A stretch of DNA of 10,111 nucleotides, taken from the NCBI GenBank assembly GCA_003193815.1, contig PSPB01000021.1, forward strand, positions 1-10,111, read 5' to 3'. The position numbers and the translations under genes are program-made. Of this stretch, positions 1 to 8,752 are shown piece after piece. The notes under the pieces are model-generated. The model was not told the DNA's origin, ran no database searches, and was given only the letters and a program-made list of their open reading frames with translations. The stretch's first letter is position 1. Each line of letters opens with the position of its first letter. The stretch is from Methanobacteriota archaeon. GTDB lineage: Archaea > Thermoplasmatota > Poseidoniia > MGIII > CG-Epi1.

Positions 1-208
1 GGCTGCGGACAGCCGCAATGGCGGCCTCCTTCAGCCGCGGGTGGTTGCTCAGGTTCAGGTAATTGTTCGAGCAGAGCATCAGCCGCTCGCGTCCGCCAAC
101 CTGACAGCGGGGCGCGCTGGGACCTTCCAGCACCGGCGGCCGCCAGTCAAGGCTCGCCGCCACGAGCGCCTCGTATTCGTCGCGCATCCAGCCCGTCGGG
201 TCGCTCAT
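1..208 (-). CDS. kbl: Glycine C-acetyltransferase (2-amino-3-ketobutyrate CoA ligase), N-terminal part, cut by window edge
   Basis: Only the first 69 codons are present. KBL is a PLP enzyme of the alpha-oxoamine synthase family that splits 2-amino-3-ketobutyrate with CoA into glycine and acetyl-CoA, the second step of threonine catabolism. The visible part carries the family's N-terminal signature: a VLEGP stretch at residues 26-30, then CSNNYLNLSNHPRLKEAA at 46-63, closely matching the SSNNYLGLANHP block of KBL and related enzymes. The PLP lysine lies outside the window. The ATG at 208-206 was chosen because it overlaps a TGA (207-205) in the usual ATGA operon arrangement and because the upstream residues belong to tdh. 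The tdh C-terminal reading frame runs into this gene with no stop codon. The directly upstream threonine dehydrogenase makes KBL's unstable substrate, which supports the assignment. Confidence 0.85.
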   Translation of the reverse strand, partial: MSDPTGWMRDEYEALVAASLDWRPPVLEGPSAPRCQVGGRERLMLCSNNYLNLSNHPRLKEAAIAAVRS

Positions 209-1167
209 TGCCCCCTGTTCGCGCCGCAGGTTTTCAAGCATGTCGTCGACCATCTCCGCCAGCCCGAAGCGGGGCGCCCAGCCCCACTCCTGCCGTGCGG
301 CGGAGTCGTCGACCGCGTCGGGCCATGAGTCGGCAATCGCCTGCCGTGCGTCGGGCGCGTAGCGACACTCGAAGCCAGGAACGCGCTGCGCGATAGCGTC
401 TGCCAGTTCGCTGGCGGAGAAGGACATCGCGCCGAGGTTGAAGTCGGAGTGGTGCTGCAAGGCTTCGAGCGGCGCATCCATCAGGTCCAGCGTCCCTTCA
501 GCGCGTCCGGCATGTACATCATCGGCAGCCGCGTCTCCGGGCCGACGAAGCATTCGTAGCTACCGTCGCGCAGCGCAGCGTGGAAGATGGCGATGGCGTA
601 GTCGGTGGTCCCGCCACCCGGGGCCGCCTGCCACGAAATGAGTCCGGGGTAGCGCACCCCGCGCACGTCGACCCCGTAGCGCTGGAAGTAGTAGTCGCAG
701 AGGATTTCACCGGCGACCTTGGTGACGCCGTACATCGTGCTCGGGTGGAGCGGTGTCTCCTGCGGAGCCACCGCCGGCGTATCGGGGCCGAAGACCGCTA
801 TCGAGCTCGGGCAGAACAAGCGTTGCCCCCGCTCGCGGGCGACCTCGAGCACGTTGTGCAGGCCGTTGAGGTTGACCTCGTAGCAGAGCGCCGGATTAGC
901 CTCGCCGCCCACGGAAAGGATGGCGGCGAGGTGGTAGACTGTGTCGATATCGTGCTCCGCGACGGCTTGCGCGTAGCCCGCGGCGTCAGTGACGTCGCTC
1001 TTCGCCGACGGACCGCCCTCCGCGACTTCTGGCGCGAGCGGGCTGGAGCGGTACATCGCGATGACGTCCCCGGCGGGGAAGCGCTCCCGCAAGGCGAGCA
1101 CCAGCTCGGTCCCGATTTGCCCCGCGGCGCCAGTTACCAGTATCCGGCGCTGTTCGCGAGTGGACAT
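209..1167 (-). CDS. tdh: L-threonine 3-dehydrogenase, epimerase (short-chain) type, interrupted by an apparent 1-nt frameshift
   Basis: Oxidises L-threonine to 2-amino-3-ketobutyrate with NAD+, feeding KBL next door. The N-terminal part (1167 to a premature stop at 483-481, 228 codons) has the Rossmann motif GAAGQIG at residues 13-19, PSSIAVFG near 120-127 and the catalytic Y146-xxx-K150 pair (MYGVTK). After MPDALK (K224, codon 498-496) homology continues in another frame. That frame reads TLDLMDAPLE, then NLGAMSFSASELADAI and IADSWPDAVDDSAARQEWGW, which are hallmark C-terminal blocks of the NAD-epimerase-like threonine dehydrogenases, not the zinc alcohol-dehydrogenase type. One missing base in the GGG run at 496-494 explains this; restoring it gives about 320 residues, the usual family length. 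The ATG at 1167 was chosen because the Rossmann strand follows at once and a TATA-like box lies about 25 bp upstream. An upstream in-frame ATG at 1242 would add 25 atypical residues. The frameshift may be a sequencing error or a real lesion. Confidence 0.85.
481..498 (-). other. Frameshift site inside tdh
   Basis: Reading minus from 498, AAG is followed by GG and then ACG CTG GAC. The frame used upstream gives Gly-Arg-Trp-Thr and a TGA at 483-481. Reading ACG as the next codon instead gives the expected Thr-Leu-Asp-Leu-Met. The break therefore falls in the short G run at 496-494, and insertion of a single base there restores the family alignment. Confidence 0.8.
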
Positions 1168-1187
1168 GCGCCCGCCATTATGGCGCA

Positions 1188-1197
1188 CTATTTTAGG
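1188..1197 (-). promoter_or_regulatory. TATA-like box of tdh
   Basis: The minus strand reads CCTAAAATAG here, an A/T island in G+C-rich surroundings. It is centred about 25 bp upstream of the tdh ATG at 1167, the spacing expected if transcription starts at or next to the start codon. No Shine-Dalgarno is seen before the ATG. Inferred from sequence only. Confidence 0.5.
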
Positions 1198-1242
1198 CTG
1201 GAGCGCGCGCAACTTCCTTTTAGCGGCCGGGCTTCGCCCCAC

Positions 1243-1914
1243 ATGGCGCTACGCACGCCGCTGATGGTCGTCAACCTGAAGACCTACCCGCAAGGCCACG
1301 GTGAGGCGGGCTTCGCGCTCTGCCGCGAAATGGCCGCCGTCGCGGAAGCTTCGGGCGCCTGCCTTGCGGCCGCGACCAGCGCGCTCGACCTGCGGCGCTT
1401 CGCGCACAAGGGCGGCGTTCCGGTGCTGGCGCAGCACATTGACGTCGCGCCGGCCGGCGCGCATACCGGCGCGGTGCTGCCGGAAGCGGCCGTCGCAGCG
1501 GGCGCGGTCGGCACGCTGGTCAACCACGCCGAGCGGCAGCTCGACTGGGCCACCATCGAGACGACGCTGGCACGCGCCCGCGAGGCGGGGCTGGCGACCG
1601 TACTCTGCACCGCCGACGTCGAAGCAACCGCACGCGGTGCCGCCCTGCGGCCGGACTACGTCGCGGTCGAGCCGCCCGAACTCATCGGCGGCGACATCTC
1701 GGTCTCGACTGCGCGCCCCGAGGTCATCAGCGACTCAGTCGCGGCGGTGGCCGGGACCGGCGTCCCGGTGCTCTGCGGCGCCGGTGTCAAGACCCGCGCC
1801 GACGTTGAAAAGGCGATGGAACTGGGCGCGGCGGGCATCCTGCTGGCGTCGGGCGTCGTGAAGGCGAAGGACCCGGGAGCGGTCCTCACGGAGCTGGTTC
1901 GGGGACTGTCATAA
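1243..1914 (+). CDS. tpiA: Triosephosphate isomerase, archaeal type
   Basis: Interconverts dihydroxyacetone phosphate and glyceraldehyde 3-phosphate in glycolysis and gluconeogenesis; cytosolic. The protein is 223 residues, the short archaeal form rather than the roughly 250-residue bacterial/eukaryotic one. Active-site landmarks are visible: N11 and K13 in MVVNLKTY, AQHID at 64-68, the electrophilic histidine H95 in LVNHAERQ, and the catalytic base E143 in AVEPPELIGG. The phosphate-binding segments CGAGVKTRADVEKAMELGA (178-196) and ILLASGVVKAKDP (199-211) follow. The ATG at 1243 is preferred because homologues begin with a few residues before the first beta strand; M8 (1264) is an alternative. 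The same frame stays open far upstream, but that stretch is antisense to tdh. It is divergent from tdh across 75 bp, where CTTTTAG at 1217-1223 may be a weak TATA box. It is followed by the chaperonin genes. Confidence 0.95.
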   Translation: MALRTPLMVVNLKTYPQGHGEAGFALCREMAAVAEASGACLAAATSALDLRRFAHKGGVPVLAQHIDVAPAGAHTGAVLPEAAVAAGAVGTLVNHAERQLDWATIETTLARAREAGLATVLCTADVEATARGAALRPDYVAVEPPELIGGDISVSTARPEVISDSVAAVAGTGVPVLCGAGVKTRADVEKAMELGAAGILLASGVVKAKDPGAVLTELVRGLS

Positions 1915-1918
1915 ACTA

Positions 1919-1927
1919 TTAATATAA
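1919..1927 (+). promoter_or_regulatory. TATA-like box of the groES-groEL operon
   Basis: TTAATATAA directly after the tpiA stop codon is the clearest A/T-rich element in the 91-bp gap before groES. With standard archaeal spacing it would place the transcript start near 1945-1955, giving a 5' leader of about 50 nt, so this operon is probably not leaderless, unlike several neighbours. Inferred. Confidence 0.55.
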
Positions 1928-1931
1928 GGCT

Positions 1932-1958
1932 GGTTGACAACCGCCGGTTGCCTACCGG
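1932..1958 (+). promoter_or_regulatory. Two inverted repeats next to the chaperonin TATA box, possible operator
   Basis: GGTTG-a-CAACC (1932-1942) is a perfect 5-bp inverted repeat with a 1-nt centre. CCGGT-ttgcct-type spacing follows: CCGGT (1944-1948) and ACCGG (1954-1958) are separated by 5 nt. Both lie between the TATA box and the predicted transcript start, where a repressor could block polymerase, or they could form a small leader hairpin. Arms are short, so chance cannot be excluded in G+C-rich DNA. Confidence 0.3.
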
Positions 1959-1995
1959 ACCTCATTGTAGCTCCCGAGGGTGACCCAGCAAAAAT

Positions 1996-2000
1996 GGTGA
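1996..2000 (+). promoter_or_regulatory. Shine-Dalgarno site that supports the groES start
   Basis: GGTGA lies 5 nt before the ATG at 2006 and matches the core complementary to the archaeal 16S 3' end. The groEL site has the same 5-nt spacing. Another GGTGA at 1979-1983 lies 10 nt before the alternative ATG at 1994, so that start stays possible. Confidence 0.5.
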
Positions 2001-2005
2001 AAAAA

Positions 2006-2270
2006 ATGTCAGTCGGAATTGAGCCCTTGGGCAAGATGGTCCTGCTCGAGCTGGAGGAAGCCGCGGAGAAGACAGATAGCGGTTTTCTGCTGCCCGAAGC
2101 AGCGCGCGAAAAGATGAACGTCGGCCTCGTGGCAGGCGTCGGCCCTGACGCAGAACACGTCAAGGCAGGCGACCGCGTGGTCTACAAGAAATATGCCGGG
2201 ACGGAGATTACCTGGCAGGACAAGGATTACCTGCTCCTCAAGTCGAAAGACTTGCAGGCGACGGTGCTTT

Positions 2271-2272
<2 letters not shown>
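2006..2272 (+). CDS. groES: GroES, 10-kDa co-chaperonin (group I, bacterial type)
   Basis: Forms the heptameric lid of the GroEL chamber in the cytosol. The 88-residue product has the co-chaperonin layout: [19 protein letters not shown] at 5-23 (first strand and base of the mobile loop), and the loop segment [18 protein letters not shown] at 25-42, in which FLL takes the place of the usual IVL tripeptide that docks on Gro[24 protein letters not shown] follows (46-67), with the conserved KxGDRV block, then [14 protein letters not shown] at the C terminus, equivalent to the bacterial ILAIVE end. Length is close to the usual 95-100. The start at 2006 is favoured by a GGTGA five bases upstream; 1994 would add MVKK. 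Only 9 nt separate its stop from groEL, so the two are one operon. Confidence 0.92.
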
Positions 2273-3949
<1,677 letters not shown>

Positions 3950-3982
3950 TCCTGTTTGTTACAAAAAAACCTGAACTAAACC

Positions 3983-4006
3983 GGCGGCGGGCGCCAGCCC
4001 GCCGCC
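3983..4006. terminator. Bidirectional hairpin terminator between groEL and the FMN-binding gene
   Basis: Perfect 10-bp stem GGCGGCGGGC / GCCCGCCGCC with a 4-nt loop. It fills the 57-bp gap between two convergent genes and touches the minus-strand stop codon at 4009-4007. On the minus strand it is followed by a T-rich tract including seven consecutive T (3969-3963), the classic hairpin-plus-U layout. On plus, a short T-rich stretch (3953-3959) precedes the stem. Archaeal termination relies mainly on T tracts, so the hairpin may instead protect both 3' ends. Confidence 0.65.
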
Positions 4007-4657
4007 CTATGATAGCCTGATTTTCGACAGGTAGCCTGGCATCTCGATATCGCTTGCCAGCCCCGCTGCCGGCTCTGGCTCGCCGAGGCTGGTCATGATT
4101 GGGACTACCCCGGCCCAGACCGGCTGATCCCGGTCTGCCGGTTCGTCACCGACGGGGATAGCACGAATCTTGGCTGCGCCTTCCCGGATATCCATCCAGA
4201 GCACGCTGCTCGCTTTCAGTTCCGACTCAGTCGGCTGGCGCACTTCGCCCCAGCGGCCGCGTGCGATGCGCTCCATGAGCTTCTCAAGCGCCAGCAGTTT
4301 TTCCCCGGAGTCATCAACGCTCCGGGCCGTCCCGAAAAGCATCACCGAGCGGTAGTTGACCGAGTGGTTGAAAGCCGAGCGCGACAGCACGATACCGTCG
4401 AGCAGGCTCACTGTCAGGCAGACCTTGCACTCCGCTTGCGTCCGCAACGCCCGGCTGGCGGCGGAGCCGTGCCAGAAGACGCGCTCGCCATCGCGCCAGA
4501 AAAGCGTCGGCGTCACCAGCGGCGCGCCGTCAAGCACATACCCGACATGGCAGAGCAGCGCCGCGTCCAGGATGGCGTTGACCGTCTCGCGGTCGAAGCT
4601 GCCGCGTTCGGAGTGCCGCATGGGCTGGCTGCGGCCGGTCCGCTCGAGATCAGCCAC
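4007..4657 (-). CDS. FMN-binding split-barrel protein of the pyridoxamine 5'-phosphate oxidase-like family
   Basis: Belongs to the flavin-nucleotide-binding proteins (COG3467, NimA-related). Substrate unknown; members bind FMN and some reduce nitroaromatics or other small molecules. The 216-residue protein starts the family core with RHSERGSFDRETVNAIL (14-30). Then come CHVGYVLDGAPLVTPTLFWRDGERVFWHGSAASR (36-69) and SRSAFNHSVNYRSVMLFGTAR (92-112), the FMN-site segments. The C-terminal part has GRWGEVRQPTESELKASSVL and the conserved PVWAGVVPI (179-187). The longest start is a GTG at 4657 that overlaps the upstream peroxiredoxin by 8 nt; ATG 4621 (MRHSERG) also fits where homologues begin. It is the last gene of the minus-strand unit pccB-peroxiredoxin-this gene. 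A role in stress or detoxification beside the peroxiredoxin is inference. Confidence 0.85.
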   Translation of the reverse strand: MADLERTGRSQPMRHSERGSFDRETVNAILDAALLCHVGYVLDGAPLVTPTLFWRDGERVFWHGSAASRALRTQAECKVCLTVSLLDGIVLSRSAFNHSVNYRSVMLFGTARSVDDSGEKLLALEKLMERIARGRWGEVRQPTESELKASSVLWMDIREGAAKIRAIPVGDEPADRDQPVWAGVVPIMTSLGEPEPAAGLASDIEMPGYLSKIRLS

Positions 4658-5126
4658 GCTGCGCTTCCAGCTCCGCCAGCACCTTCGCCGCGTGCCCCTT
4701 GGCGCGTACGTTGGGCCACGCCCGCGCGACCGTGCCGTCAGGGGCCACGAGGAAGGTCGAGCGCGCGACGCCCATGTATTCGCGGCCGTAGTTCTTCTTC
4801 AGTCGCCATGCCCCGTAAGGCGCCATCACCGCGCGGTCCGGGTCGGCGAGCAGGCGCACGCCGAGACCGTATTTCGCGATGAAGTTGCAGTGCTTCTGCG
4901 GCGAATCAGGTGAGACGCCAACGATGTCGCACTCGAGCGCTGCAAACTCGGCGGCGAGCGCCGTGAATTCCTGCGCCTCGATAGTGCAACCCGGCGTATC
5001 ATCGCGCGGATAGAAGTAGAGCAGTAGCCAGCGGCCGGCGAAGTCGGCCAGCGCAACGGCCGTACCGTCCTGGTCAACCGCTTCGAAGCGAGGTGCAGGG
5101 TCTCCAGCTTGTAGGATTTCAGTCAT
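4650..5126 (-). CDS. bcp: Thiol peroxidase of the Bcp / PrxQ peroxiredoxin family
   Basis: Reduces hydrogen peroxide and organic hydroperoxides through a cysteine, in the cytosol. The 158-residue thioredoxin-fold protein has the family entry LQAGDPAPRFEAVDQDG, the active-site loop YFYPRDDTPGCTIEAQEF (37-54) with peroxidatic C47, T44 and P45, and the conserved arginine R122 in ARSTFLVAPDG. The resolving cysteine that many Bcp proteins carry five residues after the first is absent: position 52 is Gln. C66 (LECDIVG) and C80 (KHCNF) are the only other cysteines, so it may act as a 1-Cys enzyme or use an unusual partner. The start at 5126 was picked because the family begins just before the LQAGDPAP segment; the open frame further upstream is antisense-type sequence overlapping pccB. 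It begins 20 nt after the pccB stop. A TTTAATA-like stretch at 5145-5152 could add an internal promoter. Confidence 0.93.
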   Translation of the reverse strand: MTEILQAGDPAPRFEAVDQDGTAVALADFAGRWLLLYFYPRDDTPGCTIEAQEFTALAAEFAALECDIVGVSPDSPQKHCNFIAKYGLGVRLLADPDRAVMAPYGAWRLKKNYGREYMGVARSTFLVAPDGTVARAWPNVRAKGHAAKVLAELEAQRG

Positions 5127-5146
5127 ATTTTTCACATCGATGAGTA

Positions 5147-6691
5147 TTAAAGTGGAATGTTGCCGTGCTTGCGCTTCGGGCGCGGTTCGCGCTTGTTCCC
5201 AAAGCGCTCGAGCCCACGCAGCAGTTCGACGCGCGTATCGCGCGGGAAAATGACGCGGTCGATGTACCCCATTTCGGCGGCAATCCAAGGCGACGCGAAC
5301 TTCTCGCGATACTCGTCGGTCAGCTCGCGCCGCTTCCGGTCGGGGTCGCTGGCGGCGGCCAGTTCCTTGCGAAAGATGATATTCACCGCTCCCTCGGAGC
5401 CCATCACCGCGATTTCAGCGGTCGGCCACGCCAAGTTCAGGTCGGCACGGATGTGCTTGGACGCCATCACGTCATACGCGCCGCCGTACGCCTTGCGCGT
5501 TATCACCGTCAGCTTCGGGACGGTCGCCTCGGCGAAGGCGTAGAGTAGTTTGGCGCCATGGCGGATGATGCCGCCATGTTCCTGCTCACGCCCCGGCAGG
5601 AAGCCGGGAACGTCCACGAAAGTAACCAGTGGCAGGTTGAATGCGTCGCAGAAGCGGACGAAGCGCGCCCCTTTAGTCGATGCGTCAATGTCAAGGCAGC
5701 CCGCTAGGTGCTGCGGCTGGTTCGCCACCACACCGATGGGAAAACCGCCCAGCCGCGCGAAGCCGATGACCAGATTCTGCGCCCAGTCCGGTTGCAGTTC
5801 CAGGAAGTCCCCTTCGTCACCGACCGCCGTGATGACCTCGCGGATGTCGTATGGCGTATTCGAGTTGTCGGGCATCAGGCTGTCGAGCTGCGGCAGCCGC
5901 TCGTCGCCTGACGGGGGTTCCCGCCGCGGTGGCTGCTCCAGGTTGTTCTGCGGCAGGAATGCAAGCAGCCGCCGCAGCTCGGCAAAAGCAGCCTGCTCAT
6001 CGGGTGCGGTCAGGTGCGCGACGCCCGAGAGCGAGCCGTGGGTCTCCGCACCGCCCAACTCCTCGAAGCCTATTTCCTCGTGCGTTACGGTCTTGATAAC
6101 GTCGGGGCCGGTGATGAACATGTGCGACGTCCCTTCGGCCATGATGACGAAGTCGGTAATCGCCGGCGAATAGACCGCGCCGCCGGCGCACGGCCCCAGA
6201 ATCAGGGAGATTTGCGGGACGACTCCCGACGACTGGACGTTGCGCCAGAAGATTTCAGCGTAGCCGCCCAGCGAGACGACGCCTTCCTGGATGCGCGCGC
6301 CGCCCGAGTCGTTGAGCCCGATGACCGGCGCCCCCATGCGCGTCGCGAGGTCCATCACCTTGCAAATCTTCTTGGCGTGCACTTCCCCCAGCGCGCCGCC
6401 GAAGACCGTGAAGTCCTGCGCGAAGAGGTAGACTGGCCGCCCCTCGATGGTGCCGTGGCCGGTCACCACCCCGTCGCCCGGCGGCCGCCGCTTCTCCATC
6501 CCGAAGCTGGCGCTGCGATGCTTCGCCAGCGCGTCCAGCTCGACGAAGCTGCCGTCGTCGAGCAGTGCCTCCATCCGCTCGCGCGCGGTGAGCTTGCCGG
6601 CGGCGTGTTGCTTCTCGACTCGCGCCGCGTCGGAGCGCTGCGCTTCCGCCAGCCGCTGCTCCAGCTCCTCGATGCGCTCGCGGGTCGTCAT
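5147..6691 (-). CDS. pccB: Acyl-CoA carboxylase carboxyltransferase (beta) subunit, propionyl/acetyl-CoA type
   Basis: Moves the carboxyl group from carboxybiotin to propionyl-CoA or acetyl-CoA, giving methylmalonyl-CoA or malonyl-CoA. The 514-residue protein is a complete double crotonase-fold transferase. The N-terminal half has [20 protein letters not shown] (32-51), the oxyanion block [11 protein letters not shown] (128-138) and [12 protein letters not shown] (166-177). The C-terminal half has [29 protein letters not shown] (358-386), [14 protein letters not shown] (399-412) and [19 protein letters not shown]. It ends in KRKHGNIPL, a very typical PccB tail. The ATG at 6691 begins the usual N-terminal helix ([12 protein letters not shown]). 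The longer open frame upstream is antisense to hisS. The partner biotin carboxylase and biotin carrier are not in the window. Propionyl versus acetyl specificity cannot be settled from sequence alone. It leads the unit with the peroxiredoxin and FMN-binding genes. Confidence 0.95.
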   Translation of the reverse strand: MTTRERIEELEQRLAEAQRSDAARVEKQHAAGKLTARERMEALLDDGSFVELDALAKHRSASFGMEKRRPPGDGVVTGHGTIEGRPVYLFAQDFTVFGGALGEVHAKKICKVMDLATRMGAPVIGLNDSGGARIQEGVVSLGGYAEIFWRNVQSSGVVPQISLILGPCAGGAVYSPAITDFVIMAEGTSHMFITGPDVIKTVTHEEIGFEELGGAETHGSLSGVAHLTAPDEQAAFAELRRLLAFLPQNNLEQPPRREPPSGDERLPQLDSLMPDNSNTPYDIREVITAVGDEGDFLELQPDWAQNLVIGFARLGGFPIGVVANQPQHLAGCLDIDASTKGARFVRFCDAFNLPLVTFVDVPGFLPGREQEHGGIIRHGAKLLYAFAEATVPKLTVITRKAYGGAYDVMASKHIRADLNLAWPTAEIAVMGSEGAVNIIFRKELAAASDPDRKRRELTDEYREKFASPWIAAEMGYIDRVIFPRDTRVELLRGLERFGNKREPRPKRKHGNIPL

Positions 6692-6711
6692 CGGCTGGCA
6701 GCGGCTGGCGG

Positions 6712-6717
6712 CTATAA
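6712..6717 (-). promoter_or_regulatory. TATA-like box of pccB
   Basis: The minus strand reads TTATAG here, centred about 24 bp before the pccB ATG. No Shine-Dalgarno precedes that ATG, so a leaderless message is likely. The whole pccB-hisS gap is only 75 bp; on the plus side only a weak CGCTAAACC (about 6738-6744) could serve hisS. Confidence 0.45.
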
Positions 6718-6766
6718 CGGTGGCTGCGCCCACTAACGCTAAACCCCCGCCCTCGCTCGCGGCAGC

Positions 6767-8029
6767 GTGAGCGACCTGCAGGGCGTGCGCGGGACCCGCG
6801 ACTTCTACCCCGACGAGATGCGGCTGCGCAGCTGGCTCTTCTCGCACTTCCGTGCTGCGGCGCAGCTGCACGGCTTCGAGGAGTATGACGCGCCGGTGCT
6901 CGAGCACGAAGCGCTCTATACCCGCAAGGCGGGCGAGGACATCGTCGGGCAGCTCTACGGTTTCGAGGACAAGGGCGGCCGCCGCGTCGCGCTGCGCCCC
7001 GAGATGACGCCGTCGCTGGCGCGGATGGTGCTGGCGCGCGCCGGGGCGCTGCCGCTGCCCATCAAGTGGTTCTCGATTCCGCAGTGCTGGCGCTACGAAC
7101 GGATGCAGCGCGGACGCGGGCGCGAGCACTACCAGTGGAACGTCGATATCTGGGGCAGCGCTGGCGTCGAAGCCGATGTCGAGCTGCTGGCGGTGCTCTG
7201 TTCTTTCTTCGACCGCGTCGGACTGGCGCCCGCCGAGGTCGGCATACGTGTCAGCAGCCGCAAGGTGCTGCAGGAAGTGCTCGACTCGGTCGGCGTCGCA
7301 GGCGAGCAGTTCGCCGCGGTCTGCATTGTCGTTGACAAGCTCGGCAAGCTGCTGCCGGACGAGGCGGCAGCGCAGCTCGGGAAACTGGGGCTCGACAACA
7401 CGGCGATCGCGACCATCCAGCGCGTGCTCGGGCTGCACGACCTTGATACGCTCGCGGCGGCGCTGGGCGACGACAGCGGTGCCGTCGCCGAGCTGCGGTC
7501 GCTCTGGGCGCTAGCGGAGGGCTACGGCCTAACGGAGTGGCTCGAGTTCGACGGCTCGATTGTACGCGGGCTGGCCTACTACACCGGCCCCGTCTTCGAG
7601 GCGCACGACCGCAGCGGCGAGCTGCGCGCGGTCTGCGGCGGCGGCCGCTATGACCGGCTGCTCTCGTCCTTCGGCGGGAAGGACCTGCCGGCGACCGGTT
7701 TCGGCTTCGGCGACATGGTAATTCTGGAATTGCTCAAGGACCGCGGCCGGCTGCCACAGCTGGCCGGCAGCGTGCAGGACGTGGTCTTCGCGCTCAATCC
7801 CGAGCTACGGCCGGCGGCGATGGACGTCGCCGGCCGCTTGCGGGCGCAAGGGCGCAGCGTCGACCTGGTGCTCGAGGAGAAACGGCTCAAGTGGGCGCTG
7901 AAGCACGCCGACCGCTGCGGTGCCGAGCGGCTGTTGCTGCTCGCGCCGAAGGAGTGGGAGCGCGGGCTGGTCAAGGTGCGCAACCTTGCCAGCGGCGCGG
8001 AGAGCGAAGTCGTGCCGGACGCGCTCTGA
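6767..8029 (+). CDS. hisS: Histidyl-tRNA synthetase
   Basis: Charges tRNA-His with histidine; class II aminoacyl-tRNA synthetase. The 420-residue protein has the full layout. [11 protein letters not shown] at 8-18 is the N-terminal hallmark. [13 protein letters not shown] lies at 76-88. Motif 2 is in [23 protein letters not shown] (108-130). The histidine-specific block [14 protein letters not shown] (266-279) carries catalytic R267. [15 protein letters not shown] (290-304) precedes motif 3, and the C-terminal anticodon-binding domain runs from about 335. Motif 3 reads [17 protein letters not shown], so the usual motif-3 Glu-Arg is replaced; as I recall, a GFGFGD variant occurs in a recognised HisRS subgroup. 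The start is a GTG at 6767, placed a few residues before the conserved RGTRDF; no closer ATG exists. It is divergent from pccB. Confidence 0.96.
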   Translation: MSDLQGVRGTRDFYPDEMRLRSWLFSHFRAAAQLHGFEEYDAPVLEHEALYTRKAGEDIVGQLYGFEDKGGRRVALRPEMTPSLARMVLARAGALPLPIKWFSIPQCWRYERMQRGRGREHYQWNVDIWGSAGVEADVELLAVLCSFFDRVGLAPAEVGIRVSSRKVLQEVLDSVGVAGEQFAAVCIVVDKLGKLLPDEAAAQLGKLGLDNTAIATIQRVLGLHDLDTLAAALGDDSGAVAELRSLWALAEGYGLTEWLEFDGSIVRGLAYYTGPVFEAHDRSGELRAVCGGGRYDRLLSSFGGKDLPATGFGFGDMVILELLKDRGRLPQLAGSVQDVVFALNPELRPAAMDVAGRLRAQGRSVDLVLEEKRLKWALKHADRCGAERLLLLAPKEWERGLVKVRNLASGAESEVVPDAL

Positions 8030-8042
8030 CGCGGCGCAAGCG

Positions 8043-8052
8043 TTGAAAAATG
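8043..8052 (+). promoter_or_regulatory. Possible TATA-like box of the membrane-protein gene
   Basis: TTGAAAAATG is the only A/T-rich stretch between hisS and the next gene. It is centred about 25 bp before the ATG at 8072, the same spacing as at other starts here. Weak by itself. Confidence 0.3.
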
Positions 8053-8071
8053 GCCGTCGATACGGGGCTGC

Positions 8072-8746
8072 ATGGAAATGAGCAATCGGCGGATTTTCCG
8101 CATCGTTGCGCTGGCGCTGGTCGGCTACTACTGGCTGCTGGCAATCGTCATCGGCGGCGACGGCCCCGCCGCGGGACGCTGGGCGGGCGGGCTCTCCTTC
8201 CTGTCGAACTGGAACCTGACATTGAACCTGCTGGTGGCGCTGGGCGCCATCAAGTACGAATTTGACGGCCAGAAGCGGCTGGACATCCCTATTCTCGGCG
8301 CCGCTATGGGCATCAACATCATCGTCGTGCTGCTCTACTGGGTCCTGCGGGCGATGGGCGCGCTCGGCGAGGTGCAGGCGTATGATTCCTTTGCCGCCCT
8401 GTTCCAGAACTACTACGTCCATCTCGGCACGTCGATTATCCTGTTTGTCGAGGCAGTGCACTACAGCCAGCCGTTCGAGGACTGGAAGCGCTCATACGGA
8501 ATATACATGGTCATCTTCTTCGGCTATATTTTCTGGATGGAGGCGTTCGTCTCGCAGCGGGACGACTTCCCGTGCGGTGAGGTGAGCTGCGGCTTTCCCT
8601 ACGAGTTCCTGAACGACCTGACCACCACCGGTCGCATCATCTTCTATGGTGGAATCTTTGCCATGGGCAATCTCGCCTTCGCCGGCAGTTACTGGCTGGC
8701 GCAGTTCTGGGAACAGCGCCGGGATTCCGGACCCGCGACAGAATAG
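8072..8746 (+). CDS. Six-helix integral membrane protein of unknown function
   Basis: The 224-residue protein has about six hydrophobic segments (roughly residues 9-28, 41-60, 73-95, 115-130, 141-160 and 186-211) and a positively charged N terminus (SNRRIFR), so the N terminus is probably cytosolic. Notable polar features are SNWNLTLN (45-52) entering helix 2, YYVHLGTS with H117 at helix 4, H130, and a loop with paired cysteines C168 and C173 (PCGEVSCG). A conserved-looking Thr in helix 2 and His in helix 4 recall the FAR-17a/AIG1-like and Pr6Pr membrane families, but the match is too weak to assign. Start is ATG 8072 or ATG 8078; no Shine-Dalgarno helps. It lies 42 nt after hisS and converges on plsC with a 6-nt gap. 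Confidence 0.75.
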   Translation: MEMSNRRIFRIVALALVGYYWLLAIVIGGDGPAAGRWAGGLSFLSNWNLTLNLLVALGAIKYEFDGQKRLDIPILGAAMGINIIVVLLYWVLRAMGALGEVQAYDSFAALFQNYYVHLGTSIILFVEAVHYSQPFEDWKRSYGIYMVIFFGYIFWMEAFVSQRDDFPCGEVSCGFPYEFLNDLTTTGRIIFYGGIFAMGNLAFAGSYWLAQFWEQRRDSGPATE

Positions 8747-8752
8747 CGCTCG

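Noticed and set aside
205..477. 90-codon minus-strand frame
   Set aside because: A shadow frame: the overlapping frame carries the threonine dehydrogenase C terminus.
580..1242. Long in-frame upstream extension of the tpiA frame
   Set aside because: It is antisense to tdh, whose family motifs are clear, and adds about 220 residues with no homology to triosephosphate isomerase.
5127..5288. Upstream extension of the peroxiredoxin frame
   Set aside because: It overlaps the 3' end of pccB in another frame and encodes basic low-complexity sequence absent from the family.
6692..7438. In-frame upstream extension of pccB
   Set aside because: It lies antisense to hisS and precedes the normal PccB N terminus; a TATA-like box sits just upstream of the ATG at 6691.
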